A stretch of DNA of 64,000 nt from Limnomonas spitsbergensis (taxonomy: Eukaryota; Chlorophyta; Chlorophyceae; Chlamydomonadales). Made by a program: the position numbers and the translations under genes. The notes beneath the pieces are model-generated. The model was given only the letters and a program-made list of their open reading frames with translations. It did not search any database and was not told the DNA's origin. The stretch covers positions 186,001-250,000 of the forward strand of contig JAYJMM010000089.1 in assembly GCA_037349105.1 (NCBI GenBank), written 5' to 3'. Positions 19,685 through 32,135 of this stretch are shown here, piece after piece. Within the stretch, counting starts at the first letter, position 1; the number at the start of each line of letters is the position of its first letter.

Positions 19685-22600
19685 CTGCACGCGACAAGAC
19701 ATCTGTTGCACACTCAGTTTATGAGCCGATAGGCACACAGAAGTAGACGTCGACGTGGAAGCCGTGACGCCTGATTTCGCGACCAGTTTGGAGTCAGGTT
19801 CCAAGCACATTTACACCCATCATCCGTTTGGTCAGTGTCATGTTCGGTTTCCATTCAGCGTCACCAGGGGGCTGACACTCCCCCCATCAAATGAGGGTTT
19901 CAGGATTTGGGGTTGAGGGTTTAGGCTTACAGAGAGTTTCAGAGGGCAACTTCAAATAAGGAGTGTCGCGACTCTGGAAGGTTTTTGACAGCCCCAGAAT
20001 TTCTTCAGGGAGAGAGACATCATACAACAGTTCGTGAGATGCTGCTTGGGCCACCAGCTGCAGAAAGGTAAATTAAGCTTCTGCACCAATCGGCCCAGTG
20101 GTAGCCCTCCAGCAGCCCCCCACTGATGGTCTAGCCCAACGGTGGCCTTCTATCAGCCCCCCAAAGACTGTCATACAGGACCTAAAATAATCAGCATTTA
20201 TGATGCCTACTCCTACAGAAAGTTTGTATGCCACCAGTGCATGGCCATGTGGGCAATAAGTAAATACGTTGAATGAACTACCGGTATTAGTTATCCACAA
20301 ATCCTCAATATCCAAACAAGCAATGTTACAGTGATGTTTGTAAAAAAGGGCAGGCAGGAGAAATCCTTGTGAATCCCAGCCCCAGCCCCGGCCCCAGCCC
20401 CTGCCCCTGCCCCATCCCCAGCCCCTGCCCCTGCCCCTGCCCCATCCCCATCCCCATCCCCATCCCCATCCCCATCCCCAGCAGTAGCAGTAGCAGTAGC
20501 AATCCATGTACTGGTAGTACCAGTATTGTTTTCACTAAAAGACATTACCGGTACCGTAGTGCACGGGTAGTTTTTTTTGTTTTGAAAACAATTCCTGATG
20601 ACAGCACCGAAGCTCACTGGTGTGGCGCGATGTGAGCAGTCCTTGGGGGCTCATGGGATACCCAGGTACAACCACAGCCACAGCCATAGCCACAGCCACA
20701 GCCACAGCAGCAGCCACAGCAGCAGCCACAGCAGCGATCCATGTCAGATTGAATGGTACTCTGGTATCGGTTTAGTTTGCACTGACAGATAACTCCGGTG
20801 GTGTACATTCAAAATAAGTTCGGATTTCAGCACCGCAGGTCACCAATGATCATTTCTAGTGATATCGGCTTATGTTGGGTGCAACACTGAAATATCACGG
20901 ACGAGCGCCGCAGGAAGCCGCAGGCGCAAAAAATCTTGATCCTCAGCTGTATTTGCTCGTATTCGGTGCATTTCGGATATTTCCGGTACCAATCGAGTGC
21001 GTTGATCTCAAGACCAATAATTGTTGGATACCGTATTTCTATACGAGTTGTACCCGGTACCGACTAACAAATATTACTGCAGCTCACCTGTGCGGGGGAA
21101 GGTGGGTAGTCCTTGGGGGCTTTTGGGATCGCCAGCCAGGGCCACACCCGCGTCCTCAGGGGCAGCAACGGGCGAGAAAGGAGAAACAGCAGCAGCACCA
21201 GCGGCTGCTGAGCTCTCCCACGGCACAGCGAAGGGGCTCTGAGGTTGCACACTGTTCAAGGCAGCAGGGGGCGCCAAGGCCCTGCCTGCTGCTACCTGAA
21301 GCTTCCCCAGGCCCCCTCGGGGCGACGCATCCCCCCTCCAGGTGGAATGCCAGCCGCCAGCATCATTCCCCGGGGTCGTGGGCGGCGTTGACGCGCCCAC
21401 GCACGATGCGTTGCGGTAGATGGAATGCCGGCGCCTTCTGGCTTCCCTGTTAGGCATCGGAGACATCAGGGAGCCCTCGCAGGCGACGCCGCAGATGCTA
21501 CCCCCCGGAGAGGAGGGAGACGCAACGCGTTGCCGCAGGTTCCGCAGCCGATCCGCCGGCGCCATGGCGCCCGGCGCAGCCGCGTCATGCGTCGCGATCC
21601 GTACCTGAGCAGGCGGGGCGGGCAGCTCCAACTCCGCCACCGCCGTGTTGTGCGTCTCGATACGCGTCCAGGCGGGCGGTGCGAGCGGCTCTGACGCGGG
21701 CTCGGGCGCGCGGCCGGGCACGGCCAGCAACGGCGCGGCAGCGCCGCTGCTTCCACAGAGCTCCCTTTGCAGAGCCGTCAGCTGCAGCAGCACCTCGACC
21801 ATTCCTGGCCGGCTCTCTGGCAGGTCCGCCAGGCATCGGTCCATAAGGTTCCGGTAACCTTCCGGGCAGCCAGACGGCAGCGTCGGCCGCAGCCTCGCCT
21901 GCGTAACCACCAACGCGACCTCGCAGTCCTCGAGATCCTTGTAAACTGTGTCCGCTGTGTACACCTCCCACATGAGCACGCCGAGTGCAAACACGTCCGC
22001 CGCAGGCGTCAGCACGCCGTCCGCCAGCAGCTCCGGCGGCTGGTGCGTCACCGTCGCGTAGCCAGAGACGGCCAGCCGCTGCCGCGTCAGGAACCGCGCA
22101 AAGCCAAAGTCTGCTAGCTTGGCCTCAAAGCAGCGGCGGTCGCGGCCACTGTCGGACAGCAGGACGTTCCCGGCCTTTATGTCGCCGTGCACGACGCCGC
22201 TCTCGTGCATGAAGGCAGCGGCGCGGGCTACCTCCATGAGCGTCTCTAAGCTGGCCCAGGAGTCCCAAAGCATGATACCGCCGGTTTGCGTCGCGGCAGC
22301 GGCGCCAGCCGGCACAATGCCCCGCTGCTGCTGCTCCTGCTGCTTTGGGCCTTTCGACCCTGCTGATAGTGCTGCAGCTGCTGCTGCTGCTGCCGCTGCT
22401 CTTCGCCGGCGTCCGTCTCTGGCAGAGTGCTCTGGGCTCTTATGCAGAGCACCGCGCCTCAAAGCGTGCCATAGGGATCCCTGCGGCATCAGCAGCAAGA
22501 TGCGTGCATTGGAAGCAGCCTTCACAGCAGGGGTTACAGCCTTGGAAGCAGGTGGTGCAGCATGGGTAACAGCCTTGAAAGCAGGTGCGGCAGCAGCGGG

Positions 22601-25562
22601 GCGTAAACATTCATAATCACCACGAGCAACAGCAGACGGCGACAGGGGTGGGTGAATGGTTGAAGTCAAAGGATGCCAAAGGTCTTGATGCGACACTTTT
22701 TGTTGTCACAATGTCAAAGCGTGACATAACGATTCCTACAGCAGGAGCGGCAGCGGGATGCGAGCAACAAAAAGTATGAACGTCAGCAAGAGCAGACGGC
22801 CACAAGGTTGTGTGTTTTGACGCAACAGTCCTTGTTGTCACTATGCCCATTCATCACCCTTCAGCCGTTTTTCGAACAGCTTACAGCACCGGTGTTCAGT
22901 CTACCGTATTTAAAGAGTGTATTATTTTCTTTCATCAAAAGCCTCTTCGACCTTCTCAATCGGTAGATGCCGAACGGGACCATAGGTACCAGTACTGGAT
23001 TTCCAGCATTTCAACACAAGCTTCACTTCCGGTACGGTGCGCATGCTGATAGACAGGACTATTCAACATTTTGAACGCAAGCTTTACAAGAGACCATGCA
23101 ACCCAAGATAAGAAGAAATGCGGCCATGCAGCCACAGGCAAGACGAAATGTGGCCATGCAACCACTGTACCTGCGCGCAGTACTGCATGACAATGAAGCA
23201 CTCAAACCGCTTGTCCCGCGGCCCCAAAGCCGCTGCGCCTGCTGGGCCGCCGCTGCTGCTGGTACTACTGCTGCTGCTCCACAAACACCTATGCGCTGCT
23301 AGCACATTAGGGTGCCCAGTCAGCAGAGACATCACCGTCGCCTCCAACTGCAGCATGCCCACGAAATCCTCAGCCACTTCTGCCGCAGAGTCCAGCCCCT
23401 GGTGTTCCTGCTGCTGCTGCTGCTGCTGACGAGGCAGGCCTGCCCTCCGCTCTCCGCTCACATGCTTCACCGCCACCTGCAGCGGGGATTCCCATTTTTT
23501 ACCAACGTCACCGCCGATGAAACCGCTACCGGTACCATAATTAGTAATCAAAACTTCAGTACCGTGTACCAGTAAGGAATACTGGTAGGCTTCTATCCTG
23601 AGCAAGCCGCATAATGTTTAGGCCGAGGCATTTCCCAACCCGTGAGATTTCCTCACGCATTTCCCAAAAGTTTGCCTCAAATACCGGTACACATCATTGA
23701 TGTACCGGTATACCGGTACCTAAGCCCTTAACCCTACGTACCATAGATTTGATTTGATAAATGAGTTACGAACAATTAATAACCGGTAGACGCAATTAAA
23801 AAAGTGTGTGCCAGGGAAGCACTGCACCTGTTCGCCGTTATAGTCGGCCAGGTAAACCGTCGCCGCCCCGCCAATTCCGATCTTCCTTCCAAAGCTGATG
23901 TCCACACCCTCTTCGTCGTCCCTAAGAACCGTCACACCCGGCCGTATCAGAGAGCCGCCGGCGCTGCCGTCATTGTCTTTGTTAATGTTTCCTTCCTCAT
24001 CGAAACAGCCACGGTGAAATAAGTGGCAGTTGTGCACCGAAGACAAGCGTTCGCTGGAGAACCGAGTGAACGCGCCTGATCGGCTGTCCAGGATGGCCGC
24101 CAGGCGCGTCGGGAGCGCAGCGGAAGGCAGCAGCGCGGCGCACTCCGCTGCTGCCTCGGGGTGGTCCCTAAGGCCGCTCTGTCGCGATGCACCCCCCGGC
24201 AGCCCCCCGCCGGCAGGGGACGTGCTTGAAACGCTGCGAAGGCTCGCCATGCCGGAGATGAGGGAGAACCAGCCAGAGGTGGCCCCGCTCATCGATGAGC
24301 CTGTGCTGCGGCCGCTGCCGCCACCGCGGCGGCCCGGTGACGCCGGAGGCCGCACGGCGACTTTTGTTGCAACAGCAACGGCGGAGCCGCGGCGGTGCAA
24401 GGCTGACTCTCTGATGGGCAGCGTGCCAACGACCGCCGAGCCGCTTCGTTGCATGCCACGTGCGCTGCTGCTGGGGTGATCAGGGAGAGGGGATGCGCTG
24501 TATGCAGAGGCCGCGGTGGAGGGGTGGTACTTGTGGTTAGGCCTGTAGGTGCGAGGGATATGGTGTCAGCAGCCAGTGTGGGGATAGGAAGGGACCAGGG
24601 GGGGATGGAGGAGGGATGAGAGTCTGGGAGAAGGGAGGAGGGGCAGGGAGGAGGGGATGGAGAAGTGAGGAAGGGCTGGGGGAAGAGAGGAGGAGATGGG
24701 AGGAGGGAGGAGGGGATGGGGAGGTGAGGAGGAGAGGCTGGGAAAGGGGAGGAGCGCATGGCAAGTGAGGAGGAGTGGATTGGACAGGAGAGGAGGTGAA
24801 ATGGTGGGCCAAAAGAAAGCAGTGGGCCACCCTATTCTGGTGCTGCACCAACCACCTACCATGTGCTCTCCCCCAAATTCCACCAGCTTGCGTAGGCAAG
24901 AGGCTCTGCCCCATGCAAAACTCTGAGCGTGCACCAACATGGTGCCCCATGCAACCTGAGCATGGGCCAATATGATGCCCCACGGCATGCAAACTGATCC
25001 TGTACTGACCTGTTAAGATTTACAATGGCCTGGACATTGCCGCCAGGCAGCAAGCTGACAGTGGTCGGTTGCGCATGTACAAGAACAGAGCTAGCAGCAA
25101 CCAAGCAATGCAACACCCGACCAATTGGCCGATGAGGGCAGAATCGGCATTGTAACAGAATGCGCTGGCTGTCGGCACTCACATGTCCCGCTCGTGCGCT
25201 GCCAGGTTCGCCAACAGCTGCAGGAACGATTCCAGGCGGCTGCTGCCTCTGCTTGCCGATGCTGCGCCTGTTGTCCCTCTCCCAGCCGTCGTTGCCCTTG
25301 AATCACCCTCTAGAAAGCATGACGAAGCTGCGCTAGGCAAAGGGTAGCTGCCGCAGTCCTCAGCTCCCATCGGCATCGTTGTATGGCTGTTGCAGTTGCT
25401 GCTGCAGATCGCTGCGGCCTCACCGACGCAGTTCTCGCTGTATATGCGCTGAGAGGTCGAACAGCCATCTCTGCTAGGAACCCATTTAGTGTCGGTGGCT
25501 GCATTTGGCAGCGAGTCATACCTGATGCTGTCCGAGGCAAGCGAAGAGTGGACGCAACCCAT
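18756..25562 (-). CDS. TKL-type Ser/Thr protein kinase with N-myristoylation motif, about 1,215 residues, five exons
   Basis: A predicted membrane-anchored protein kinase. Exons in transcript order are 25562-25183, 24467-23828, 23476-23171, 22480-21088 and 19684-18756; all have GT/AG and matching phases (2,0,0,1). The protein starts MGCVHSS (Gly2 myristoylation, Cys3 palmitoylation, Ser6), then a Ser-rich region. The kinase domain is near residues 315-665: Gly-rich loop KIGIGGAATVYLA, VAVKHV lysine, alpha-C Glu in LQLEATVMSLL, hinge FIVMQYC, catalytic VVHGDIKAGNVLL (HGD for HRD), LADFGFARFL, PPEL in place of APE, ADVFALGVLMWEVY, and Arg in ESRPGM. All catalytic residues are present, so it should be active. 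Ala/Gln inserts split the C-lobe entry. The tail carries basic repeats RRISMT, RRVSRT and RARISRT. The exon 5 join is phase-perfect but less certain, because a stop lies 15 bases past donor 21088. Confidence 0.92.
19685..21087 (-). repeat. Kinase intron 4 with CCCCAT microsatellite, CACAGC repeat and a copy of the exon 4 end
   Basis: 20375-20480 is (CCCCAG/CCCCAT)n. 20668-20740 is (CCACAG)n. 20636-20665 ('agtccttgggggctcatggg') copies the end of exon 4 at 21108-21130 ('agtccttgggggcttttggg'). On the minus strand the copy reads MSPQGLLTSRHTSEL against the real KSPQGLPTFPRTGEL. Confidence 0.7.
21088..22480 (-). CDS. Kinase exon 4: catalytic loop, DFG and C-lobe
   Basis: It begins GSLWHALRRGAL directly after the hinge exon (FIVMQYCAQ), in phase 0. 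It carries HGDIKAGN (residues about 540-547), DFG (about 566-568), the PPEL end of the activation segment and subdomains IX-XI. After residue 665 it continues as a Ser/Pro/Ala-rich tail, with TPPTTPGND and SPFSPVAAPE as possible proline-directed phosphosites. It ends PRT-G at donor 21088; read through, it would stop at 21074. Confidence 0.93.
22481..23170 (-). repeat. Kinase intron 3 with short tandem copies after the donor
   Basis: Immediately inside the donor (23170 downward), a unit of about 38 bp, 'gccatgcagccacaggcaag', occurs two to three times to about 23095. Toward the acceptor, 'cagccttggaagcaggtg' recurs at 22520-22590. A unit of about 125 bp around 'ttttgttgtcacaatg' is repeated at 22695 and 22830. 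Confidence 0.6.
24468..25182 (-). other. Kinase intron 1 with long purine tract on the plus strand
   Basis: 24590-24790 is an almost uninterrupted GGAGGAGGGGATGG purine tract on the plus strand, pyrimidine on the transcribed strand, leading to a CAGCAGCAG multiple acceptor at 24467. Either NAG choice keeps the frame. Confidence 0.65.
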
Positions 25563-26940
25563 ATCCAACTCCTCACGCCTCGCAGTAATTTAATTGCAGA
25601 TCCTGGTTCGACCCAAATAGATCTTCAGCTCTTGCTGATAATGGCCTTCGCCTCGGGAGATCAAAATAGCGACAGTGTTCGGCCGTCGCAGGGTTGTGAC
25701 CTTCGCTGGGTGACCAGGCTGGATTGCCCTAGCAGGGCTGTTCACTGCAGCGGCCTTTGCTGTCCTATGGTAGCTGCTATGGGCAATGCCCTAGAGTTTG
25801 GTAGATAGTATATCAGTCACAAGATATAACGCAATACTGTGGGGATTTGCAAACCAGGGGCGTGTGCAAGTAAACGCGACAATGAACTTGGAATGTAGGT
25901 ATTAAAACGTGTCGAACAGCGTACATATAGTATTCTTATAGCTTGCTTAGCCGAGGTCGTGCACGCAACGCAGGCGCAAAAATAGTTCGTTTCACAACCC
26001 ACGTAATGCTCCCGGAGAGCAATAAGAGGCCAGCTTAAGGCAGCCACAATAATGAGGATCCAAACTAGAAAATATGATGGATGCGTGTATTATAGGAGTG
26101 TGTGCGAGCTTGGGTACAGTGCCGACTAGGTGAGCTTCGGCGAGGACGCTTCGGCGTTCGGGTGGCGTAATTCGCATCAGCGGTGCCAGTTAGGAGCACG
26201 TGGGATGTCGTACTTCTGGCATCCACGGCCACACAGCAACATTGTGTGGGGGGAAAGGCAGGAATGAACAATTAGCCATGAGGCCCGCGAGTTCTATTCA
26301 CTTGAGGTCGACTGCGCCCTGGCAAACGCTTTCCTAGTAATGAGGAGGCGCTATGAAGCAATTACAGGGGTTGTGGAAGTTCTCGCTCAGGGCAAACAGT
26401 TTGTTTGCTTGACAAGACACGTTTGTGGTTCAACTCTTCATAGGTGCCTAGCACAAAAGCAGTCGACCTCAAGTGGAGGGGACTCGCGGGTCTCATGGTT
26501 AATTCACCACGTCGGGACCTTTGCCTCTCCGGCCCAAGCTTGCGACGTAGAGGCCATTCATATACATTTACAATAGACTGTGCGTCGAAATTAGGCCTGC
26601 TGTTGTCTTCTTCGCATGGACACACTGTGTCTGGCATGTCTGGCACTCTGGCACATGTGTGAATTATGACATGTGCATTTCAGCAGCATTCTGCATCATG
26701 AAGCCTGGGCCATAGTGAAATACTATGATGAAGATACAGAACTTCACTGGTTATGCATGACAGCCTTAGGCATGACATCCCTGCCCCCATCAAGGACGGA
26801 GCCAACACCATACACGTAAGTCTTTATGTTATATACTGGCTGCGGCAGGGTAAATGTGCATGCCTATGTCCTTTCAACAAAATATAAGGACTGATATACC
26901 GGTATTTACACGTCAACACACTAAGGCGGTGTTGCATGAC
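25563..26940. other. Upstream region of the kinase gene, no gene seen
   Basis: No supported coding frame, RNA gene or transposon was recognised. It presumably includes the kinase 5' UTR and promoter, but no clear core element could be picked out. Confidence 0.4.
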
Positions 26941-27312
26941 ATGGCTGGCAAGTCGGGCGCCCAAAGGATACAGCACATCAGAGGCCTTCCTCAGCAACTG
27001 CAAGATGACCTATTTGCCACATTAACAGCCATGCAGCAGCAGCAGCGGCAGCAGGCTGCACAGGAGCGCGCTGCAGCCTTGCAGCGGCAGCAGGAGCAGG
27101 CCGTGCAGGAGCGCAATGCAGCCTGGCAGCAGCAGCAGCAACAGCAGGCTGCGCATGCATGGGCACGCAGCAGCCGTGCGGCAGCAGCACGCTGCAGCCA
27201 TGCAGCAGCAGCTAGGACAAGCCATGCTTCTTCAGCACCTGTATGCACAGCAGCAGCAGCAGCAGCAGCAACTGCATCAGTATGCACTGCACCTGTGGAA
27301 GGAGCAGCATGA
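26941..27312 (+). CDS. Gln/Ala-rich hypothetical ORF
   Basis: ATG 26941 sits in a favourable context (gACATGGCtgg). The first 33 residues look ordered (SGAQRIQHIRGLPQQLQDDL) and are followed by Gln-rich repeats (QQQQRQQAAQERAAALQRQQ) encoded by CAG runs, then Ala/Ser-rich sequence and TGA at 27310. CAG repeats open several frames on both strands, so length alone is weak evidence. No family was recognised, and it could be a lone exon of a larger gene. Confidence 0.3.
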   Translation: MAGKSGAQRIQHIRGLPQQLQDDLFATLTAMQQQQRQQAAQERAAALQRQQEQAVQERNAAWQQQQQQQAAHAWARSSRAAAARCSHAAAARTSHASSAPVCTAAAAAAATASVCTAPVEGAA

Positions 27313-28239
27313 GCCACAGCCTGGTCTTGCGCCACCCTTACCGAACCAAAGAAGTCGTGCTGACCACCCATAGCTTTCCCAGCCTGCATCAGTGTTTTGC
27401 TATTTGTAGACTACAATGTAGAGATAGAGTCACGGCAGCTGCGAGTTCGCCAACAGCAGCAAGGTCCGCCAAGTACCCCTGAACGACGCTCGCTAGCGCC
27501 CGAAAGGCGCGTAGTGCGTAGGAGACTTGCTGGACCCGGTCTGAACATGACGGATGATTAATATATATTTATTAATCATGATCGAACTGATAAATGAGAG
27601 AAAACTTGAGAGCTAGATAAAACCTACGTTTTTGGTACCCCAAAAGTTGCTGTGCGGCCAGCGCAATGCACAGCATCACTCCAACATGGAGGGGTCTCTT
27701 CCCCAGACTCTTCCCGGCCTAGGCATTTACATGCCATACATGTCACATACGCAAAACGCAAGTCGTATCGGTTGAATGATCACGGTACAATGCGTCGGCA
27801 TCACGCCGCATGCACCGCGCGCGATCGATTGAGAATGCTGTTGCTAGCCACCCAGGGCGCGATTGCACGGCCTTCCTTTAGGAGCGTCCCGTCACGCCCA
27901 CGTGCGCAAAAGCAGCATGCAAGCACAGCAAAGCCACGTGCGCCAAGACAGCATGCATGGTCACCAGGAGCAGCGTATACCCCCGGGGCTAAACACTGAT
28001 GATTCCACAATCAGGTAAACCCCTGACCTTCCACGCATCCACCTGCACCGATTGGATTGTCAGGTTGAACCCTTCCACCCGGCTTCGAATCGCCTGCACA
28101 TTTTGAGATTCTAGAACGTGGCCATACACCTTTTCGATTGATTGTTGGATTGACGGGTTGACCCGTGGGATTGATCCATGCTGCCTACCACTCAAACTCT
28201 CCTCAAAGGGGCACCCCTGCCTCATCTTGCCTGCAGTTC

Positions 28240-28610
28240 CAAGTGATTTAGATTCATACTCTACCTTTTGTTTTTTACTTTTTTTATGCGAATAAGAAGG
28301 GAAAAAAATAAACCCTCTCAGAGAATTTTAAGTATTTAAATAAAATAGTTTTTTGTTAGTACCATCCTGAGACTCTACCTCTAAAATTAAAATAAAGTAT
28401 CTACCGATGCGAAGATTTTGCAGTATTAAATACATGCCAATATGAGTACACCACTTTTTGGATTTAAAGTTAATCCTTTAGTATTTATTTAACGGAAACC
28501 TTTTAATAAGATAAGCTCCGCAAAAAAACATTAGCATACCTCATGGTGCTCTCCTTATTTGTTATATTTAAATATATTTTACTTTTCCATATTGGAATCG
28601 GAACCCATCC
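28240..28610. other. AT-rich spacer
   Basis: A block of strikingly high A+T ('tttttactttttttatgcg', 'aaataaagtatctaccgatg') inside otherwise GC-rich DNA. No gene was seen. Confidence 0.6.
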
Positions 28611-29189
28611 AGGCGGAAGCTCTTCTTTGGAGGGCTAGTTGCTGACTGCGTGACGTGCATGCTCGCATTGACCCAAGGTTTATTCAATTTTTATATTATT
28701 TTAGTGCACACCGGGGCACTCTTGTGCGACATTCCATTCGAATGGGACTTCCTCAGACCCGCTGGGTCAATGCGGACCAAGTTACTAAACATTGACCTGC
28801 GGCCTACCAACCGTGGTCAGGCCATCCCGGTCAAGGGTCTTGTTATGCCTCAGTGGATGGTAACTGAAGGCTTGCTGGTCACAAATGGGGATTCGCGCGG
28901 GAGGCCGAAGTGTAGCCGACATGTAGCTGAGTCACGAAACAAACACAATGGCTAACATCCGGTGTCAATAAGGTCATCCCTTTGTGCCTTGCTTAAAAAT
29001 GCTCGGCCGCTGTTTGTTTACTACTATTACCCCCTGTTATTACCGTACTGTGGATATCAGTGTGTTTTCAGTGACCTTCTTTGGTAAGCCGTTGGGCGGC
29101 CACCACTGGGCTGGTGGGGATTCAGACCTTCATTGAACTACGGTTGGTATCCGATCCGATGCAGCTGAGCTTACTGCACCAGGCTGATG

Positions 29190-30440
29190 TAGCTGAAGTG
29201 CAGATTCAACTTACCGGTAATCGCGTGAATGGGATCCCCTGTGTAGATGTTGTTGTAGCTGAAGTGCAGATTAGCCTATAATCACCACTGGCGTGGATGG
29301 GATCCCCTGTGTAGATGTTGTTGTAGCTGAAGTGCAGATTAGCCTATATTCAACACTGGCGTGGATGGGATCCCCAGTAGTACAAGCCCTGCCTTGTGGC
29401 CGAGTGCTGTGACCCAGGTAGACTTCAGCCGCTCCCAGAAGATGCAACTCCTCTTGGATAATCAAGTTTTCAAACACAAGCAAACACCAGTGTGGATGAC
29501 ATGGCCTGGACTCCATGCTCTACTTTGTGTCAAAGGCTATGACCCGGATAAACATCAAACCAGGCGATGCATTTCTTCTTGAATAATCATGTTCTCAAAC
29601 ACAGCGGTGACAAATAAACAGTAGATAGTGTGGACGAAATGGCCTGGACTCCAGGCTCTACCTTGTGCCAAAAGGCTGTGACCTGGATAAACTTCAACCC
29701 AATCGATGCAGTAGTTTCTTCAGAGTACCGGCAATCCAGTTTTAAGTGATGGCAGCGGTGGTAAAGCAAACACCAGTATGGATCAAATGGCCCGGACTCA
29801 AGGATCTACCTTGCGTCTTAAGGCTGTGACACTCATGATGGAGCTGGTTCATGTGCCAGTGGGAGACCGTGGCCCTGACATGGTCTTCCACAGACCACAC
29901 CAACCAGCTCCATCAACACCTTGCCAGGGTAGAAGGGTACCCCGGCATGTCAGTGAAGTAGCTCCTCTGGCACCAGCTCATAGGCCGCTTGGCCGCTGCG
30001 AGGTCGCCCAATGGTGAAGTTGGGAGAATGAAACTGAAGCTGAGAGGGGAAGGAATTAAAGAAAGGATCACACATCAGAAAGAAGCGATATCTGGCTGCT
30101 GATTGTGAATGAGAACCACGGCCCCTGCTTTGACTGCCAGGGGTAACCTGTAAGCCCGCCGACATGCACGCTTTGGAGGACCTTGGCACCTGCTACCCAG
30201 CATCTGCATGCAGCTGGCGGCTGAGTAGAGTAGGACCTTGGCCTACGCATTGACTGACAGGGTACCCAGTAAGCCCGGCATGCATGCTGTGCATGATAAT
30301 GGCCCCTGGTACTGACTGCCAGGATACCCCGTAAGCTTGACTTGCATGCTGTGGAGGACTGTGACCCTTGCACTGACTCCCAGGGTCACCAGTCAGTCAC
30401 TCAGCCCGTCACTAATGCGTGTTGTGGAGGACCTTGGCCC
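29190..30440. repeat. Three blocks of degenerate tandem repeats
   Basis: 29190-29380: a unit of about 64 bp around 'ttgttgtagctgaagtgcag', three copies. 29380-29830: a unit of about 130 bp with 'tggcctggactcca' and 'ggctgtgacctggataaact', about four diverged copies. 30110-30440: a unit of about 70-75 bp around 'gactgccaggggtaacctgt', about four copies. They resemble intronic arrays elsewhere in the window, but no flanking exon was identified. Confidence 0.65.
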
Positions 30441-30954
30441 TTGCTGACCAGCCTGCTGATCAGCGCTATGCAATTGCGCCGTAGTTCAGAAATCGTGCAA
30501 GTAATTATTGTCTTCTAGTGGGTACTGGTAAAATTAGCTGAATCTGCCTTGAAATTATGGTGACCAAAACTCGGATACGTATGTAACTCAGCCTCCGTAA
30601 GGTTCGTTGGCACAGCGCCCCACAGCGCTCACTGCCAGGATCGCCCGGCCTGCATATTTTTTTGTTGTGGGGGAATGTGGTCCTTGCTGGCCAGCATGTG
30701 GGCTGCCTGATTGGAATGACCTGGATTGCCTGCTGTGTGTTTGGGGGCGGGGGGTATCTTGTGACGTCTTGCCCAGCCTGCTGACTGCCTGACTGACCAG
30801 GCAAGCTATTAGATGTTGAATTTGCTCTCCTAAAAATGATGTACTGGCAATCTACAGCCCCACCCAGTCGAGGCCAATGCAAAAACCTTCATTCGATGTT
30901 AGTTTACCATACATTTTAAAGTCCAGCTTGCTTCAGCACCTACGCCAGCTTGCT

Positions 30955-31782
30955 TCAGCACCTACGCCAGGCTACCTGCCTCAGCCGCCAGTTGGGGAGT
31001 CTTGAGAGAGCTGCAGCTCCAGCCTCTACAGCGAGACTGGTGGACCCATATCCTCTGTTTCTACAATGCAGCGGTGACATCGATGGCACAGCAGCAATAC
31101 AGCCCTCTCATGGCTCAAGTCATGGCAGCAGATATGCAGCTTGCAGTCAGCCAGGGCACTGGCGGCCGCACCTGGTGCTCTGATCTGCTGGGTGCATTAG
31201 AGGAGCTGGAGCGGGGAGCAGCCACCCCCACCTTGTGCGAGGCAGAAGCTGCCCTACAGCTTCTACCCGTTACAGAGGTGTTGGCACTCGTTGACGCAGC
31301 CTACGAGCAAGCACGGCTGGACGCAAGCGGCGGCGGGGACCCCATGGACCTTACCACCGAGCACAGATCTGCGGCGACCTACCGCGCATGGTTCCAATCC
31401 ACGGCGGGTGCCGTGCTGGCGCAAGCCAAGAGCCGCACTAGCCAGAGGGAGTGTGCTTGTCTGCGCATACATTTGCGACTGCGCCTCAGCGCGGTCAGCA
31501 CGGCTGATACCAGAGGACGACGCAACGGTCAGCGGCGAGAGGTACGCTGCTGCCAGCGGTGTTGGGCACGGGGGCATAGCGAGCAGGTGGAGGATGCACT
31601 ACATTTGTGATTCCAGTGCCCTAGTGTCAGGGAGCAGTTACGGGAACGGGGGTGGGCAGGTCCTCCGGGCACTGCCACTAACTTCCACCAGCTGTACCAG
31701 GCTGAGCAGGGGTGCGATGCACTTGCTTTTGTGGACTGTGCTGTGGGCATTGTTGAGGGTTAGTCTCCAGGGATTCTGAGGC
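30955..31782 (+). mobile_element. LINE-like retrotransposon, C-terminal fragment of the reverse-transcriptase ORF
   Basis: The frame ASAASWGVLRELQLQPLQRD continues WWTHILCFYNA, the style of C-terminal LINE ORF2 sequence I associate with volvocine elements. It ends in a reverse-transcriptase zinc-knuckle-like cluster: CQRCWARGHSEQVEDALHL, a stop (TGA 31608-31610), then FQCPSVREQLRERGWAG, and a final stop at about 31780. The in-frame TGA inside the knuckle, where a Val/Ile/Leu codon would be expected, marks it as a decayed 5'-truncated copy. No polymerase or endonuclease motif remains. Confidence 0.6.
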
Positions 31783-32135
31783 GCCGGTGTCGTTCTGCCT
31801 TTCCGGCCTTCTCTTTTGGTCATTTTTTTTGTTTGTTGTTGCGATGTTTGCCCCCTTTTTAGTTTCTTCTCTTCTCCCTTCTGATCAGTGGGGCACCCTC
31901 GCGGCCAAGCATGGGTGGGATACGCTTGGCTTTGTGGCCTTTTTTTCGAGAGGCTTTGTTTAGGGCTACTCTCTAGTGGAACTCAGGTGTCGGACTTGGT
32001 CCTCTTTGCCTTCCCGGCCTCTCCATTTGTTCCTTTCCCCCCCTCTTTCTTTTAGTTCCTTCTTTTCTCACTTCTGAACAGTTGGGCGCCCACGCGGCCT
32101 AGATTTGAGCGGGCCCAGAAGTGTAACGTTATTGA
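31783..32135 (+). mobile_element. 3' tail of the LINE-like element, duplicated
   Basis: T-rich sequence with two related blocks: 31790-31910 ('tgatcagtggggcaccctcg') and 31985-32130 ('tgaacagttgggcgcccacg'). Each contains 'ttccggcct' or 'ttcccggcct', a polypyrimidine run and a CGCGGCC box. The second block recurs elsewhere in the window as short tails. Confidence 0.6.

Noticed and set aside
20073..20507. Gly-Trp-Gly repeat protein on the minus strand
   Set aside because: It is a translation of the CCCCAT/CCCCAG microsatellite inside a kinase intron.
23084..23170. Reading through the kinase hinge exon to a stop at 23084
   Set aside because: Donor 23170 joins in phase 0 to GSLWHAL at 22480, restoring the expected hinge-to-alpha-D sequence of a protein kinase.
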